From JAUUSJ01 sp964439395 (GTDB lineage: Bacteria > Bacillota > Clostridia > Lachnospirales > Lachnospiraceae), in the NCBI GenBank assembly GCA_964439395.1, contig CAYTNV010000011.1, forward strand, positions 1-64,000: 64,000 nucleotides of DNA, written 5' to 3'. This document shows positions 16,968-25,588 of the stretch, in pieces. The notes under the pieces are model-generated. The model was not told where the DNA came from. It saw only the letters and a list, made by a program, of their open reading frames with translations, and did no database searches. Position 1 is the stretch's first letter. Every line of letters begins with the position of its first letter. Both the position numbers and the translations under genes were made by a program.

Positions 16968-17819
16968 TTACCTTGCTAAATATTTTTGAAGCTCAGTTAC
17001 GCAATGCTTTGCATCGTGAATGCCCAAATCATAAACTTCTTGTAATTTATTGATATCTTTTTCGATACGCTTAATTTGAATTGGTTTTGAGGGACGAATA
17101 ACGAAAAGTTCTCCTCTTTTTTCCATTTTTATAATGCTCTCAACTTGACGATTATAGTTTTGGTTACGCTGATTTAAAGCTTTTATTAGATTAGGATAAT
17201 TTCGATAAAGCATTTTATTTAATCTCTTTGCCAATCTAGTAGTTTTTGCCTTGCGATAAGTAATAGGTCTTGTTAAAATTAAGATGATTTTATCACATCC
17301 AAGCTTTTGGCAAGCCTTTACAGGAATACTATCTGCAATTCCTCCATCTAAGTACTGATTTCCTGACCATTCTACCATTTTAGAGACATAGGGCATGGCT
17401 GAGGAAGCCCGTAAAACTTCCATTTCTTTCCGTACATTTTCTACCTTTATATACTCTGCCTTTCCCGTTTTTACATTTGTCACTGTAGCATAAAAACGGA
17501 TGCCTGATTTTTCATAAGCTTTTTCGTCAAATACATCTAATCTAAACGGTACCTTATAAAACGCAAAATCTTTATTTATAATATTTCCCGTTGTGATTAG
17601 AGAGTGAAAGCTTGTGTATCTCTTATCTCTTATATATTTTTTATTATAACGTATCGCTCGTCCTTTTTGTCTTGACGGATAATTTACTCCAAACAAAACG
17701 CCAGCGGATACACCAATCATATCCGTTACTTTAAGGTCAAGATCCATGAGAATATCCAAAACTCCAGCCGTATACATTCCTCTCATGGCTCCGCCTTCTA
17801 ATACAATTCCTATCTTCAT
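16968..17819 (-). CDS. Patatin-like phospholipase (RssA/YjjU-type)
   Basis: This 283-residue lipid acyl hydrolase has the oxyanion loop GGAMRGMYTAGVLD, the nucleophile elbow GVSAG, and the second dyad residue in DGGIADSIPV. The basic C-terminal part (residues 190-260) is typical of the bacterial subgroup. No signal peptide is present, so it is cytoplasmic or membrane-associated. The adjacent genes give no hint of its role. The start is supported by AGAAAGGA. Confidence 0.9.
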   Translation of the reverse strand: MKIGIVLEGGAMRGMYTAGVLDILMDLDLKVTDMIGVSAGVLFGVNYPSRQKGRAIRYNKKYIRDKRYTSFHSLITTGNIINKDFAFYKVPFRLDVFDEKAYEKSGIRFYATVTNVKTGKAEYIKVENVRKEMEVLRASSAMPYVSKMVEWSGNQYLDGGIADSIPVKACQKLGCDKIILILTRPITYRKAKTTRLAKRLNKMLYRNYPNLIKALNQRNQNYNRQVESIIKMEKRGELFVIRPSKPIQIKRIEKDINKLQEVYDLGIHDAKHCVTELQKYLAR

Positions 17820-17930
17820 TTTTTATCCTTTCTATAATTTAATCTAGTATATTATTTTTACCGTAAAATATAGATTTTAGTAATAGTTCACCAATATACA
17901 GCTGAGAGTTTAGGAAACCTTTTTGGTTTA

Positions 17931-20039
17931 CTATTGCCCAAAATAAGCATCCAACACAATTTTATCTTTTTTCACAACATAACCGCTTCCGCCAAGTCCC
18001 TTTACATTTTCCACCATACTCACAATTAAAATCGGTTTTTCTTCTTCTTGATCTGCAGTAAAAACAGAAAACCATCCTATTTCTGTTCCAGACGTATCTT
18101 CCTTCGTTGTCTTAAGCTCTGCTGTTCCAGTTTTTCCAGCCAAAGTCCTGTCTAATCTGCGAGCCGCATATCCAGTACCGTTAGGATTATTTACGACACC
18201 AATCAGACCTTCTCTTACCTGACTTACAATATCTGATGAAAATGCATCCGAAATCCATACCTCACCCTCTGCGTCTTCCTTATATTCTAAATATGGCTTT
18301 ATCATTGAGCCATTATTAGAAAATGCCGTATACATAGACGCTAAATGGAGAGGATTGACTAAAATCTGTCCCTGTCCATAGCCACTATCTGCCAGCTGAA
18401 TCTCATTTTCTATCTTTTCTGTATTAGAATACTTTGAAGCGTTCATATTTATTTCAAATGAAATCTGCTCATTAAATCCTATCTGCCCTAATTGCTCTGC
18501 AAAACTTTCTGCTCCAATTTTTAATGCAGTTTTCGCAAAATAAATATTATCTGAATAAATAAGAGCATTTTTTAAAATAACGGGCGTATAAGTATGTAAT
18601 GTTGTCACATAATAAGAGCCCCATGAACTATCCTTTTGCCAAGAAAGCCCTTCACTTCCAAAATCCTCATTTGCATTTATCGCTCCTGTTTTTAAGCCAA
18701 TTGCCGCAGTAATTGGCTTAAAAGTTGAGCCCGGACACCATATTTGTCGAAATCGATTATATAAAGGTCTATTCTCATCTTCACTTAACTCCTGCCATTT
18801 ATTTTCAGAAATTCCCCTTATAAAATCATTACTGTCATAAGTCGGAGTACTGACAAGAGCGAGTACCTCTCCCGTATATGGATTCATCGCCACAGAACAG
18901 CCTGGATCTTCCTCAAACTGCTCATATAAATCTTGTTGAAGCTGTGCATCGATCGTAAGCTGTATATCTTGTCCATCCTCTTTTTCAGTGCTTGCGATAA
19001 CCTCTTTCTCTTTTCCATCTTGGTCGACAATCGCAATCTTACATCCATTTTGTCCTTTTAATTGCTTCTCATAGAAAGCCTCCACTCCACTTTTTCCAAT
19101 CACACTGCTCGAGCTATATCCCTCTCCTGCATGTTTTTCTAAATCTTCCTCCGTCACAGTTTGCACATATCCAATCAGATGAGAGGCAGCCTCCCCCAAT
19201 TTATATGTACGTGCCTGTGTATCGGTCATCATAACACCTGAAATTGCAAGAATTTTATTTTGTTTTTCCTGCTCTTCTAAAAATTCCTGACTTTGGCTGT
19301 CTAACTCACTAATTTTAGGAAGTGTTGCAATTGGAACAAAGGAATCTTCTTTCACCCACGATGCATGAAGTTTATTTTTAATTGTATCTACACTCAAATC
19401 TAAAATTTCTGCTAACTCCTTTAACGATTCCTCCTCATTTTCTAGCTTAGCTGGAACAATTCCTACTGAAGATACTACACCTGGTCCTGCAAGGCAAATA
19501 CCATTTCGATCTAGTATCTTTCCCCTATTCGCAGAATCTGTCGTGACTCTCACTTTATCTGTCTCTTCTAATCCTGGAAATATAAGACTATCTTCCCATA
19601 AAAGACGATATCCATCCTCTTCCTTTTCAAATACTGCCTCATTTTTAAAGCTTACCTGCCCTGCCACTGTGCTAAAGGAAACATCATATATAAGTTTCCT
19701 CCTTTTATTTTTTAATTTTGTCTCCTCAATATTTTGAATAACTAAATTTTGAATCTCGATTCCTTTATAAATATTTGCATTTCGTGTTGTGTAGGTTTCC
19801 TCATCTATATTCGTCTTACTCTCCTCGGAAAGCATCTCATACATCTTATCAAATTCCTGATTTTCTATATAACTCATATAATCTACAAGCAACTCTTTCG
19901 GTTGTCTCAATAATAGATTGTCAAATATCACAATCTTTACAGCTCCCGCTAACATACAGATAAAGGCTATACATAGCAAAATAACAGCCACTCTCATTTT
20001 ACGTCTGTTCTTTTTTATATGTCCTCTTTTTCGCCCCAT
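17931..20039 (-). CDS. Class B penicillin-binding protein with MecA-type N-terminal domain
   Basis: This 702-residue peptidoglycan transpeptidase has an N-terminal membrane anchor (residues 13-35). An NTF2-like MecA_N domain follows (about 40-150, LLVDYMSYIENQEFDKMYEMLS), then a dimerisation domain (RGKILDRNG) and the transpeptidase domain. Catalytic motifs are GSTFKPI (SxxK, near residue 434), SDN and KTGTAE. The architecture is that of low-affinity PBPs such as MecA/PBP2a and enterococcal PBP5. Resistance cannot be inferred from sequence alone. It is monocistronic, with a consensus-like promoter and no neighbouring mecR/mecI-type regulator. Confidence 0.92.
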   Translation of the reverse strand: MGRKRGHIKKNRRKMRVAVILLCIAFICMLAGAVKIVIFDNLLLRQPKELLVDYMSYIENQEFDKMYEMLSEESKTNIDEETYTTRNANIYKGIEIQNLVIQNIEETKLKNKRRKLIYDVSFSTVAGQVSFKNEAVFEKEEDGYRLLWEDSLIFPGLEETDKVRVTTDSANRGKILDRNGICLAGPGVVSSVGIVPAKLENEEESLKELAEILDLSVDTIKNKLHASWVKEDSFVPIATLPKISELDSQSQEFLEEQEKQNKILAISGVMMTDTQARTYKLGEAASHLIGYVQTVTEEDLEKHAGEGYSSSSVIGKSGVEAFYEKQLKGQNGCKIAIVDQDGKEKEVIASTEKEDGQDIQLTIDAQLQQDLYEQFEEDPGCSVAMNPYTGEVLALVSTPTYDSNDFIRGISENKWQELSEDENRPLYNRFRQIWCPGSTFKPITAAIGLKTGAINANEDFGSEGLSWQKDSSWGSYYVTTLHTYTPVILKNALIYSDNIYFAKTALKIGAESFAEQLGQIGFNEQISFEINMNASKYSNTEKIENEIQLADSGYGQGQILVNPLHLASMYTAFSNNGSMIKPYLEYKEDAEGEVWISDAFSSDIVSQVREGLIGVVNNPNGTGYAARRLDRTLAGKTGTAELKTTKEDTSGTEIGWFSVFTADQEEEKPILIVSMVENVKGLGGSGYVVKKDKIVLDAYFGQ

Positions 20040-20181
20040 ATCTCATCCCACCTTTCTTTTTTCTTACAATTGTAAGATTTCATTTTAAAAAAATTTATAT
20101 TTCCCTTTTTACACTTGAGATTTTGCTTCCAGTTACTTCCTTTCATTACTTTTCAAACTTACAAACAAATTCTCATAAGTT

Positions 20182-20210
20182 ATATTATCATAGCTTTATA
20201 CAATTTGCAA
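20182..20210 (-). promoter_or_regulatory. Promoter of the penicillin-binding protein gene
   Basis: On the minus strand TTGCAA (20205-20210) and TAATAT (20182-20187) are spaced by 17 bases. They lie about 140 bases before the start. Confidence 0.55.
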
Positions 20211-20225
20211 GTATGAAATAAAACT

Positions 20226-20269
20226 AGGATAGCGCAACTTTATCTTCGAATAAAATTTTACGCTATCCT
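20226..20269 (-). terminator. Terminator after the BceAB-type operon
   Basis: The stem AGGATAGCG/CGCTATCCT is followed on the minus strand by AGTTTTATTT. It lies between the small frameshifted peptide gene and the promoter of the penicillin-binding protein gene. Confidence 0.6.
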
Positions 20270-20328
20270 CTCGTTGACTATAAATGATAAATCTTTTGTC
20301 ATATAACCCTTAATTTTATAACTCTGAT

Positions 20329-20456
20329 TTATTCTCCACCTGGACCATCTTTGCGTGACCGACTACTCTCTGGCAAAGGTTCTACATTTTCCTCTAAGGT
20401 TTTACCATTACTACATTGATACAGTCCTCTATGGATACGTTTGCCGCAAAATACAT
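20329..20456 (-). pseudogene. Frameshifted 42-residue peptide gene
   Basis: ATG 20456 has a good ribosome binding site (AGGTGGTGAG) but its frame closes after 20 codons. Adding one T to the TTTT run right after the second codon gives an uninterrupted 42-codon frame starting MYFCGKRIHRGLYQC and ending SRSRKDGPGGE. The restored peptide has two Cys, a basic N-terminal half and a Gly-rich end. It could be a true single-base loss, a slippage-controlled gene or a sequencing error. It lies 74 bases downstream of the BceB-type permease, possibly on the same transcript. Confidence 0.45.
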
Positions 20457-20529
20457 ATATCTCACCACCTAGAAGTAGTGGGTTTTACACTTTCAATTTA
20501 TAAAATCATTTTCTAATTGCGGTCATGAT

Positions 20530-22596
20530 TTACGTACTTCTCTCCACATTTCTCTTAAATCCGATATAAGTTACCACAAAATAAATGAAATAAATACCAA
20601 AAAATAAGGCAATACTTTTTACAAAAAATCCAAATACTGTAGTTGGAACTCCAGTCATCATCACAAATCTCTCACTCATAAATAAAATCATCTTTCCACT
20701 GATAATAATAGCAAGTATGGCTGGACATAAATAATAAGCTGCCAATTGTTTTAATATTAAATGATGAATCTGTGACTGTTCCAATCCTAATTTAGACAGT
20801 ATATCATATCTCATTTTATATTTAGCTGAATCACTCAGCTGCTGCACAGATAATACTGTCACCGCCACACAGACAAATACTAATCCAATATAGAATAACG
20901 GTATAATAAGAGATGCCAGCATATACTTCACTTCTGGAATCAAATTTTCTCTTACCAAATTCACCGCTGCGAAAGAAATAATCATATCCGAACCATTACA
21001 AAGATCTCCCTCTATATGTCCCGCAGAATTATATAACTCCTCGTCCGTCAATGCATCTAAGTTTTTCTGCAAGCTGGGCGATATCTCCCCATCTAAATCT
21101 GCCACCATCTCTGAATAATATGGCACCATACGACGAAGTACCTTATCGGAAACTATAATCATATAATCTGCCCCATTATGTCCATCCTGAGAAAACGGTT
21201 CGGCATAAATTCCTGCACAAGAAAGATAGCTCTCTCCAGATGCATCTGCTATTTTTAAATCATCTCCTATTCTTTTCACTTCCTCAAAAAGTCTAGATTT
21301 AATATGAACAATATACTCCCCCTCGCCTAGCTTTACTTCTTGAAGTCCAAGTATCCTTCTTAGATGATTATAATCAGAAATTCCCATATAGGTATCATAA
21401 GGATAGTAGGTACTGTCTTCTTCCAACATTTTTTCAATCTCTGACATATTGGGACTTCCATCGATATTTTGATACATAGTACCCCATGTATCTAGATGCG
21501 TCAACATCCATACATTTACCTGATTATCTTTGTCAGTATAAATATGATAAGAATAATACTCCGATAATTTTGCGTTTTTATTTATTACTTCTATCTCATC
21601 AGAAAAATCGTCCTTAATATCTGAGCTATATACTTGCACGTCAAATGGGAATTTTCCCTTCAATACTGTATTTTCATATCCACTAAACATAAGTGCAATA
21701 GATGATCCCATTAACGCAAGTGTAAATAAAGCAGTCAATGTCCCCATCGTAAACTGCATCGTTCGCATTTTAGAGGAGAACTGTCTAAGCAAAAATAAAT
21801 TTTGTCCTTTATAAATTCCATTCCCTTTTTTTCGTATATAACAAATAATCCAAGCTGAGAGTCCCATATAAAATAAATAAATTGTAATGACTAAGCCAAT
21901 CAAAAAAACTGCAGCTTCTCCTGTATTGGCGAGAGAACCAAATAAAATCCAAAAAACAAAAATAAACAAAATAGAGAGCGGAAATAAAATCCTTTTTCCT
22001 TCCTCATGTTTTTCTTTTATTTCTTCATTTTGACGTTTTGCATTCATTAAGTCAGAAATATTCATTTTTTTAAATTTGCGTTTGCAGCGAAATAATGCCA
22101 GCAGATAACATCCCATATAACAAAATACCGTCATAAGAATCGTCCATTTATGAAATCGGATATGCAAATGATATTCCATCCTTACCATGGAAAACATAAC
22201 TGTCATTAATACTTGCTGAAGTAATATTCCAAATATAATGCCTATAAAAAATGCGATACTGCCAAGTAAAAGATTTTCTCTCATATATAGGTGTGAAATA
22301 GTCTTTTTTTTCATTCCTAAAAGCAGATATATTCCAAATTCACTGCTCCTTTTTTCCAGTATAAATCGCACCATATAATTAATCAGCCATGCTATAATTA
22401 ATACTATAAACACCGTTGACAGCCCAATCATCATTTCCAGCATAGCTTCTAGCTCAAAATAGTTTTCCAATTCATTTTGAAAAATTAAGCTGTTAAATGC
22501 GTACATTAAGGCCACCACCACTGTCATAGTGAAAATATAGACTAAATAGTCTCTGGCAGAGCGTTTCATATTGCGAAAAGCAAGCTTACTAAGCAT
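20530..22596 (-). CDS. BceB/VraE-type ABC transporter permease (antimicrobial peptide detoxification)
   Basis: This 688-residue FtsX-like permease has ten predicted membrane spans and a large extracytoplasmic domain (about residues 310-530) between spans 7 and 8, diagnostic of the BceB family. The N-terminus (MLSKLAFRNMKRSARDYLVYIFTM) is typical. With the ATPase it removes bacitracin-, lantibiotic- or lipid-II-binding peptides from the membrane and signals to its dedicated histidine kinase. I chose ATG 22596, set by GGAGGTGAG inside the end of the ATPase gene, so the two overlap by eight bases. Confidence 0.9.
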   Translation of the reverse strand: MLSKLAFRNMKRSARDYLVYIFTMTVVVALMYAFNSLIFQNELENYFELEAMLEMMIGLSTVFIVLIIAWLINYMVRFILEKRSSEFGIYLLLGMKKKTISHLYMRENLLLGSIAFFIGIIFGILLQQVLMTVMFSMVRMEYHLHIRFHKWTILMTVFCYMGCYLLALFRCKRKFKKMNISDLMNAKRQNEEIKEKHEEGKRILFPLSILFIFVFWILFGSLANTGEAAVFLIGLVITIYLFYMGLSAWIICYIRKKGNGIYKGQNLFLLRQFSSKMRTMQFTMGTLTALFTLALMGSSIALMFSGYENTVLKGKFPFDVQVYSSDIKDDFSDEIEVINKNAKLSEYYSYHIYTDKDNQVNVWMLTHLDTWGTMYQNIDGSPNMSEIEKMLEEDSTYYPYDTYMGISDYNHLRRILGLQEVKLGEGEYIVHIKSRLFEEVKRIGDDLKIADASGESYLSCAGIYAEPFSQDGHNGADYMIIVSDKVLRRMVPYYSEMVADLDGEISPSLQKNLDALTDEELYNSAGHIEGDLCNGSDMIISFAAVNLVRENLIPEVKYMLASLIIPLFYIGLVFVCVAVTVLSVQQLSDSAKYKMRYDILSKLGLEQSQIHHLILKQLAAYYLCPAILAIIISGKMILFMSERFVMMTGVPTTVFGFFVKSIALFFGIYFIYFVVTYIGFKRNVERST

Positions 22597-23353
22597 CGTT
22601 CTTCTCACCTCCTGTCAGAGATAATACATCTAATATTTCCTGCAAAAAAACTTTTCGACTCTTCTCACCTCGAATAAGCTCATGGAATATCTTTCCATCT
22701 TTTAAAAATAAAATTCGTCCACAATAACTCGCTGAAAACGCATCATGTGTTACCATAAGAATCGTCGCATCCATAGTCTGATTTAAATTTGAAAATGTCT
22801 CCAACAAAATCTGTGCAGACTTAGAATCTAGGGCTCCTGTCGGCTCATCAGCCAATAATAGTTTCGGATGATTTACCATTGCTCTTGCACAGGCACAGCG
22901 CTGTTTTTGTCCTCCCGATACTTGATATGGAAATTTATTTTTAATATCCTCGATATCAAGCAATTTTAATATTTCGTCACAACTTTTTATTATTTTCTTT
23001 TTTCGAGCGCCCTGTAATGTCAATGCTAAAATAATATTTTCCTCAATTGTCAATGTATCCAAAAGATTATAATCTTGAAATACAAATCCCAAATTATTTT
23101 TTCGAAAAGTTGAGAGGTCATTTTCCGATAATTCTGTGATATCTGTATTTTCATAATAAATATGTCCTGCTGTCACTCTATCAATAGTGGCAAGCATATT
23201 TAAAAGAGTCGTCTTTCCAGATCCCGATGCCCCCATTACACCCACAAACTCTCCCTTTTCTACCATAAAACTGACACGATCCACTGCCTTTGTTATATTG
23301 GATCCATTCCCATAATATTTTTCAATATCACATATTCTAATATAGTCACTCAT
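22589..23353 (-). CDS. BceA-type ABC transporter ATP-binding protein
   Basis: This 254-residue ATPase of the MacB/BceA group has Walker A GASGSGKTT, the Q-loop VFQDYN, the signature VSGGQKQRCACARAM, Walker B LLLADEPTGALDS and the switch His in MVTHDA. It pairs with the following permease; the stop overlaps the permease start. The HK/RR pair that usually controls such modules lies just upstream on the same strand, beyond a terminator and a copy of the dispersed repeat. Confidence 0.94.
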   Translation of the reverse strand: MSDYIRICDIEKYYGNGSNITKAVDRVSFMVEKGEFVGVMGASGSGKTTLLNMLATIDRVTAGHIYYENTDITELSENDLSTFRKNNLGFVFQDYNLLDTLTIEENIILALTLQGARKKKIIKSCDEILKLLDIEDIKNKFPYQVSGGQKQRCACARAMVNHPKLLLADEPTGALDSKSAQILLETFSNLNQTMDATILMVTHDAFSASYCGRILFLKDGKIFHELIRGEKSRKVFLQEILDVLSLTGGEKNDA

Positions 23354-23377
23354 TTAAAGTCCTCCTAGTCTATACAG

Positions 23378-23455
23378 TAAATTGACATACCTGCTGTCGC
23401 AGGCACCACCAAGCATAAAAGTCCGATTGCTTCGTGCTTCGCACTCACGCAATCA
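23378..23455 (+). repeat. Dispersed structured repeat, short copy 3
   Basis: Only the first third of the element is present: the GCCTGC-type hairpin (CCTGCTGTCGCAGG) and GTCCGATTGCTTCGTGC, ending near CACGCAATCAGCAA. It is more diverged than copies 1 and 2 and lacks the distal CAGACAAAT hairpin. Confidence 0.6.
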
Positions 23456-23495
23456 GCAATATTATTCTATCGCTTTTCACCTTGTGTTTGTATAA

Positions 23496-23545
23496 AAAAA
23501 GATTGAACTTATCTTACGTTTTCGAAAGATAAGTTCAATCTTTTT
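23496..23545 (-). terminator. Terminator after the histidine kinase gene
   Basis: A perfect 20-bp stem with a ten-base loop has an A/T-rich base. The stem overlaps the kinase stop codon by two bases. It separates the two-component genes from the transporter genes, and a seven-T run follows on the minus strand. Confidence 0.85.
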
Positions 23546-24587
23546 ACACTCTCTCAATATAATTGCTAATTGGAAATTCCAATTGTATTTTACTTTCCTC
23601 TCCATACATAGATTCTGCTCTAATACCAATTCCTAACTTATCACAGAGTTTTCGACATAGATACAATCCCATTCCAGTAGACTTCTCATGATTTCTTCCA
23701 TTACTCCCTGTAAATCCCTTCTCAAAAATACGAGAAATCTCTTCCTCTCGAATACCAATCCCATTATCCTCCATTACAAATATAACACCATTTTTCCCAC
23801 GTTTTGTATAAATACGAAAAAAAGGATTATCGCTCTTATATTTTACACTGTTTAATATAAGCTGGTTTAAAATAAATGCAATCCATTTTCGGTCAGTATA
23901 GACTATATCAGGACAATTCACTTTTACTTGCACCTGATTTTTAATTAACAATAACTTATTTTTATGGAGCACTTCAAAAACTACCTCGTCAAGCTTTGTC
24001 TCTTGAATTAGATAATCTTTATAAACTTCCTCTGAACGCGCATAATAAAGTACCATATCTACATAATTTTCAATCTTTTGATTTTCCAGACGAATCATCC
24101 AGAAGGCTTCCTTCGCCTTAACAGATATAGACTCTATTTCATTTATTTTTCGTCTATTATCACAGATTAAGGAAATACCAGTAATCGGTGCTTTTATTTC
24201 ATGTACCCAACTTTCTATATATTCTTTATAATCTCTTTGCTCATCCTCTATTTTTCGGATACGCTCAATGACAGCTTTATTTGATTTTCGGATCATATTT
24301 TGATATATCTTATCTTCCAACAAAAAAGAAGATGGAAGTAGCTCTCCCAAAAGATATCGCTGATCCATCTTTTCTAAAATTTGCTCTGCCTCCTGAAAAT
24401 ACTTTCTTCTTTGCAGGTAAGTAATAACCAACCACGCCATCAATATCAACAGCCAAAAAATAACAACCAATATAATATTTGCTCTGGCATAACCTGTTAT
24501 CGTCAAAAATCCCACCAGCAAGCATATACATACAACATGCAGTAATAAGAGCAAACATTTATCCTTTAGAAAATCTCCCAGCTTCAT
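23544..24587 (-). CDS. BceS-type intramembrane-sensing histidine kinase
   Basis: This 347-residue kinase has two N-terminal membrane helices (about residues 12-33 and 37-58) joined by a very short external loop. This is the hallmark of kinases that sense through a BceAB transporter instead of a ligand-binding domain. The H box reads ESWVHEIKAPITG; the N box (LNQLILNSVKY), G1 (EDNGIGI) and G2 (STGMGLYLC) complete the catalytic domain. Its start overlaps the regulator stop in an ATGA. Confidence 0.93.
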   Translation of the reverse strand: MKLGDFLKDKCLLLLLHVVCICLLVGFLTITGYARANIILVVIFWLLILMAWLVITYLQRRKYFQEAEQILEKMDQRYLLGELLPSSFLLEDKIYQNMIRKSNKAVIERIRKIEDEQRDYKEYIESWVHEIKAPITGISLICDNRRKINEIESISVKAKEAFWMIRLENQKIENYVDMVLYYARSEEVYKDYLIQETKLDEVVFEVLHKNKLLLIKNQVQVKVNCPDIVYTDRKWIAFILNQLILNSVKYKSDNPFFRIYTKRGKNGVIFVMEDNGIGIREEEISRIFEKGFTGSNGRNHEKSTGMGLYLCRKLCDKLGIGIRAESMYGEESKIQLEFPISNYIERV

Positions 24588-25252
24588 ATGCGATACCCAA
24601 GTCCTCTCTTTGTCTGAATAAAATCACAAATTCCTATCAATTTCATTTTTTCACGAATTCTATTAATATGCACACTTAATGTATTATCATCGATAAATAT
24701 TTGATTTTCCCATAAATACTCGACAATATCTATTCTGGCAACAAACTTCCCCGTATGTTCAAACAGAAGATGCAAAATTTTCATTTCATTTTTTGTAAGC
24801 TCCACTTGCTTTCCCTGAACACTCAAACAGCATTTTGATATATCTAATTGTACTCCATTATGACAAAATACAGTAGATTTCTTATCAACCATCCTCTTCG
24901 TTCTCTTTAAAACCGCAGCAATCCTAGCCAAAAGAATCGGTGCCTCATAAGGCTTTGTAATATAATCATCTCCGCCCTTCAAAATTCCTGTCAGCTCATC
25001 CATGGAATCTACCCGACTCGTCAAAAAAATAATCGGCACATCCATCTTCTCTCTAATCTGCGTACAAATATCAAAACCTGAGATTTTTGGAAGATTTATA
25101 TCAAGAAGTACTAAATATGGTCTGCTATTTTGTATCTGACCTGCCACATTCTCAAAATCTTCAAGAACAGTCACCTGATACATGGCAGTTTCTAATAGTA
25201 TTTTTAATTCTCCTCGAATCACCAGCTCATCCTCTACAACCAAAATATGCAT
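24584..25252 (-). CDS. OmpR-type response regulator (BceR-like)
   Basis: This 222-residue regulator has a receiver domain with acidic pocket VVEDE, the phosphoacceptor Asp in LVLLDINLP, Thr in IFLTSR and Lys in YITKPYEAPILLARI. A C-terminal winged helix follows (residues 125-222, ELTKNEMKILHLLFEHTGK ... VHINRIREKM). It would activate the BceAB-like genes on antibiotic sensing. It is translationally coupled to the kinase gene. Confidence 0.94.
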   Translation of the reverse strand: MHILVVEDELVIRGELKILLETAMYQVTVLEDFENVAGQIQNSRPYLVLLDINLPKISGFDICTQIREKMDVPIIFLTSRVDSMDELTGILKGGDDYITKPYEAPILLARIAAVLKRTKRMVDKKSTVFCHNGVQLDISKCCLSVQGKQVELTKNEMKILHLLFEHTGKFVARIDIVEYLWENQIFIDDNTLSVHINRIREKMKLIGICDFIQTKRGLGYRI

Positions 25253-25344
25253 CCTATCTCTCCTAAAATTTCTATCTATTCAACCTAAAAACTTTATCAT
25301 TCATTTGGTTTCTTAGCGACATAGATAGCTTGTACTTTGCTTAT

Positions 25345-25373
25345 AGATTAGCATAAACTACTTTGTCAGTCAA
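25345..25373 (-). promoter_or_regulatory. Promoter of the two-component genes
   Basis: On the minus strand TTGACT (25368-25373) and TAATCT (25345-25350) are spaced by 17 bases, about 93 bases before the regulator start. Confidence 0.5.
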
Positions 25374-25412
25374 TATTTCCGCTAGCAAAGCGATTAATAA
25401 AATAACCGTATA

Positions 25413-25500
25413 AATTATTAACGAGAGATAACTTATACTGATACATTAAGGATAAAAGGGTGAAGGATATATCAGCGATAAGTCTTCTCTCGTTATATAA
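25413..25500 (-). repeat. Long imperfect hairpin downstream of the activase gene
   Basis: The arms pair over about 35 bases: ACGAGAGA, ACTTAT and TGATA blocks on the left match TCTCTCGT, ATAAGT and TATCA on the right, around a purine-rich loop (AAGGATAAAAGGGTGAAGG). It fills part of a 336-base gene-free gap. It may terminate the activase transcript or be a small mobile or structured element; the rest of the gap is AT-rich with only the promoter noted. Confidence 0.45.
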
Positions 25501-25588
25501 TAGTCTCTAACAATAATATATATATTGAGTTTATATTAAGGATTTTATTACGGTTTATATTTTTATTCTAATACCTTTTGAAGTCATA

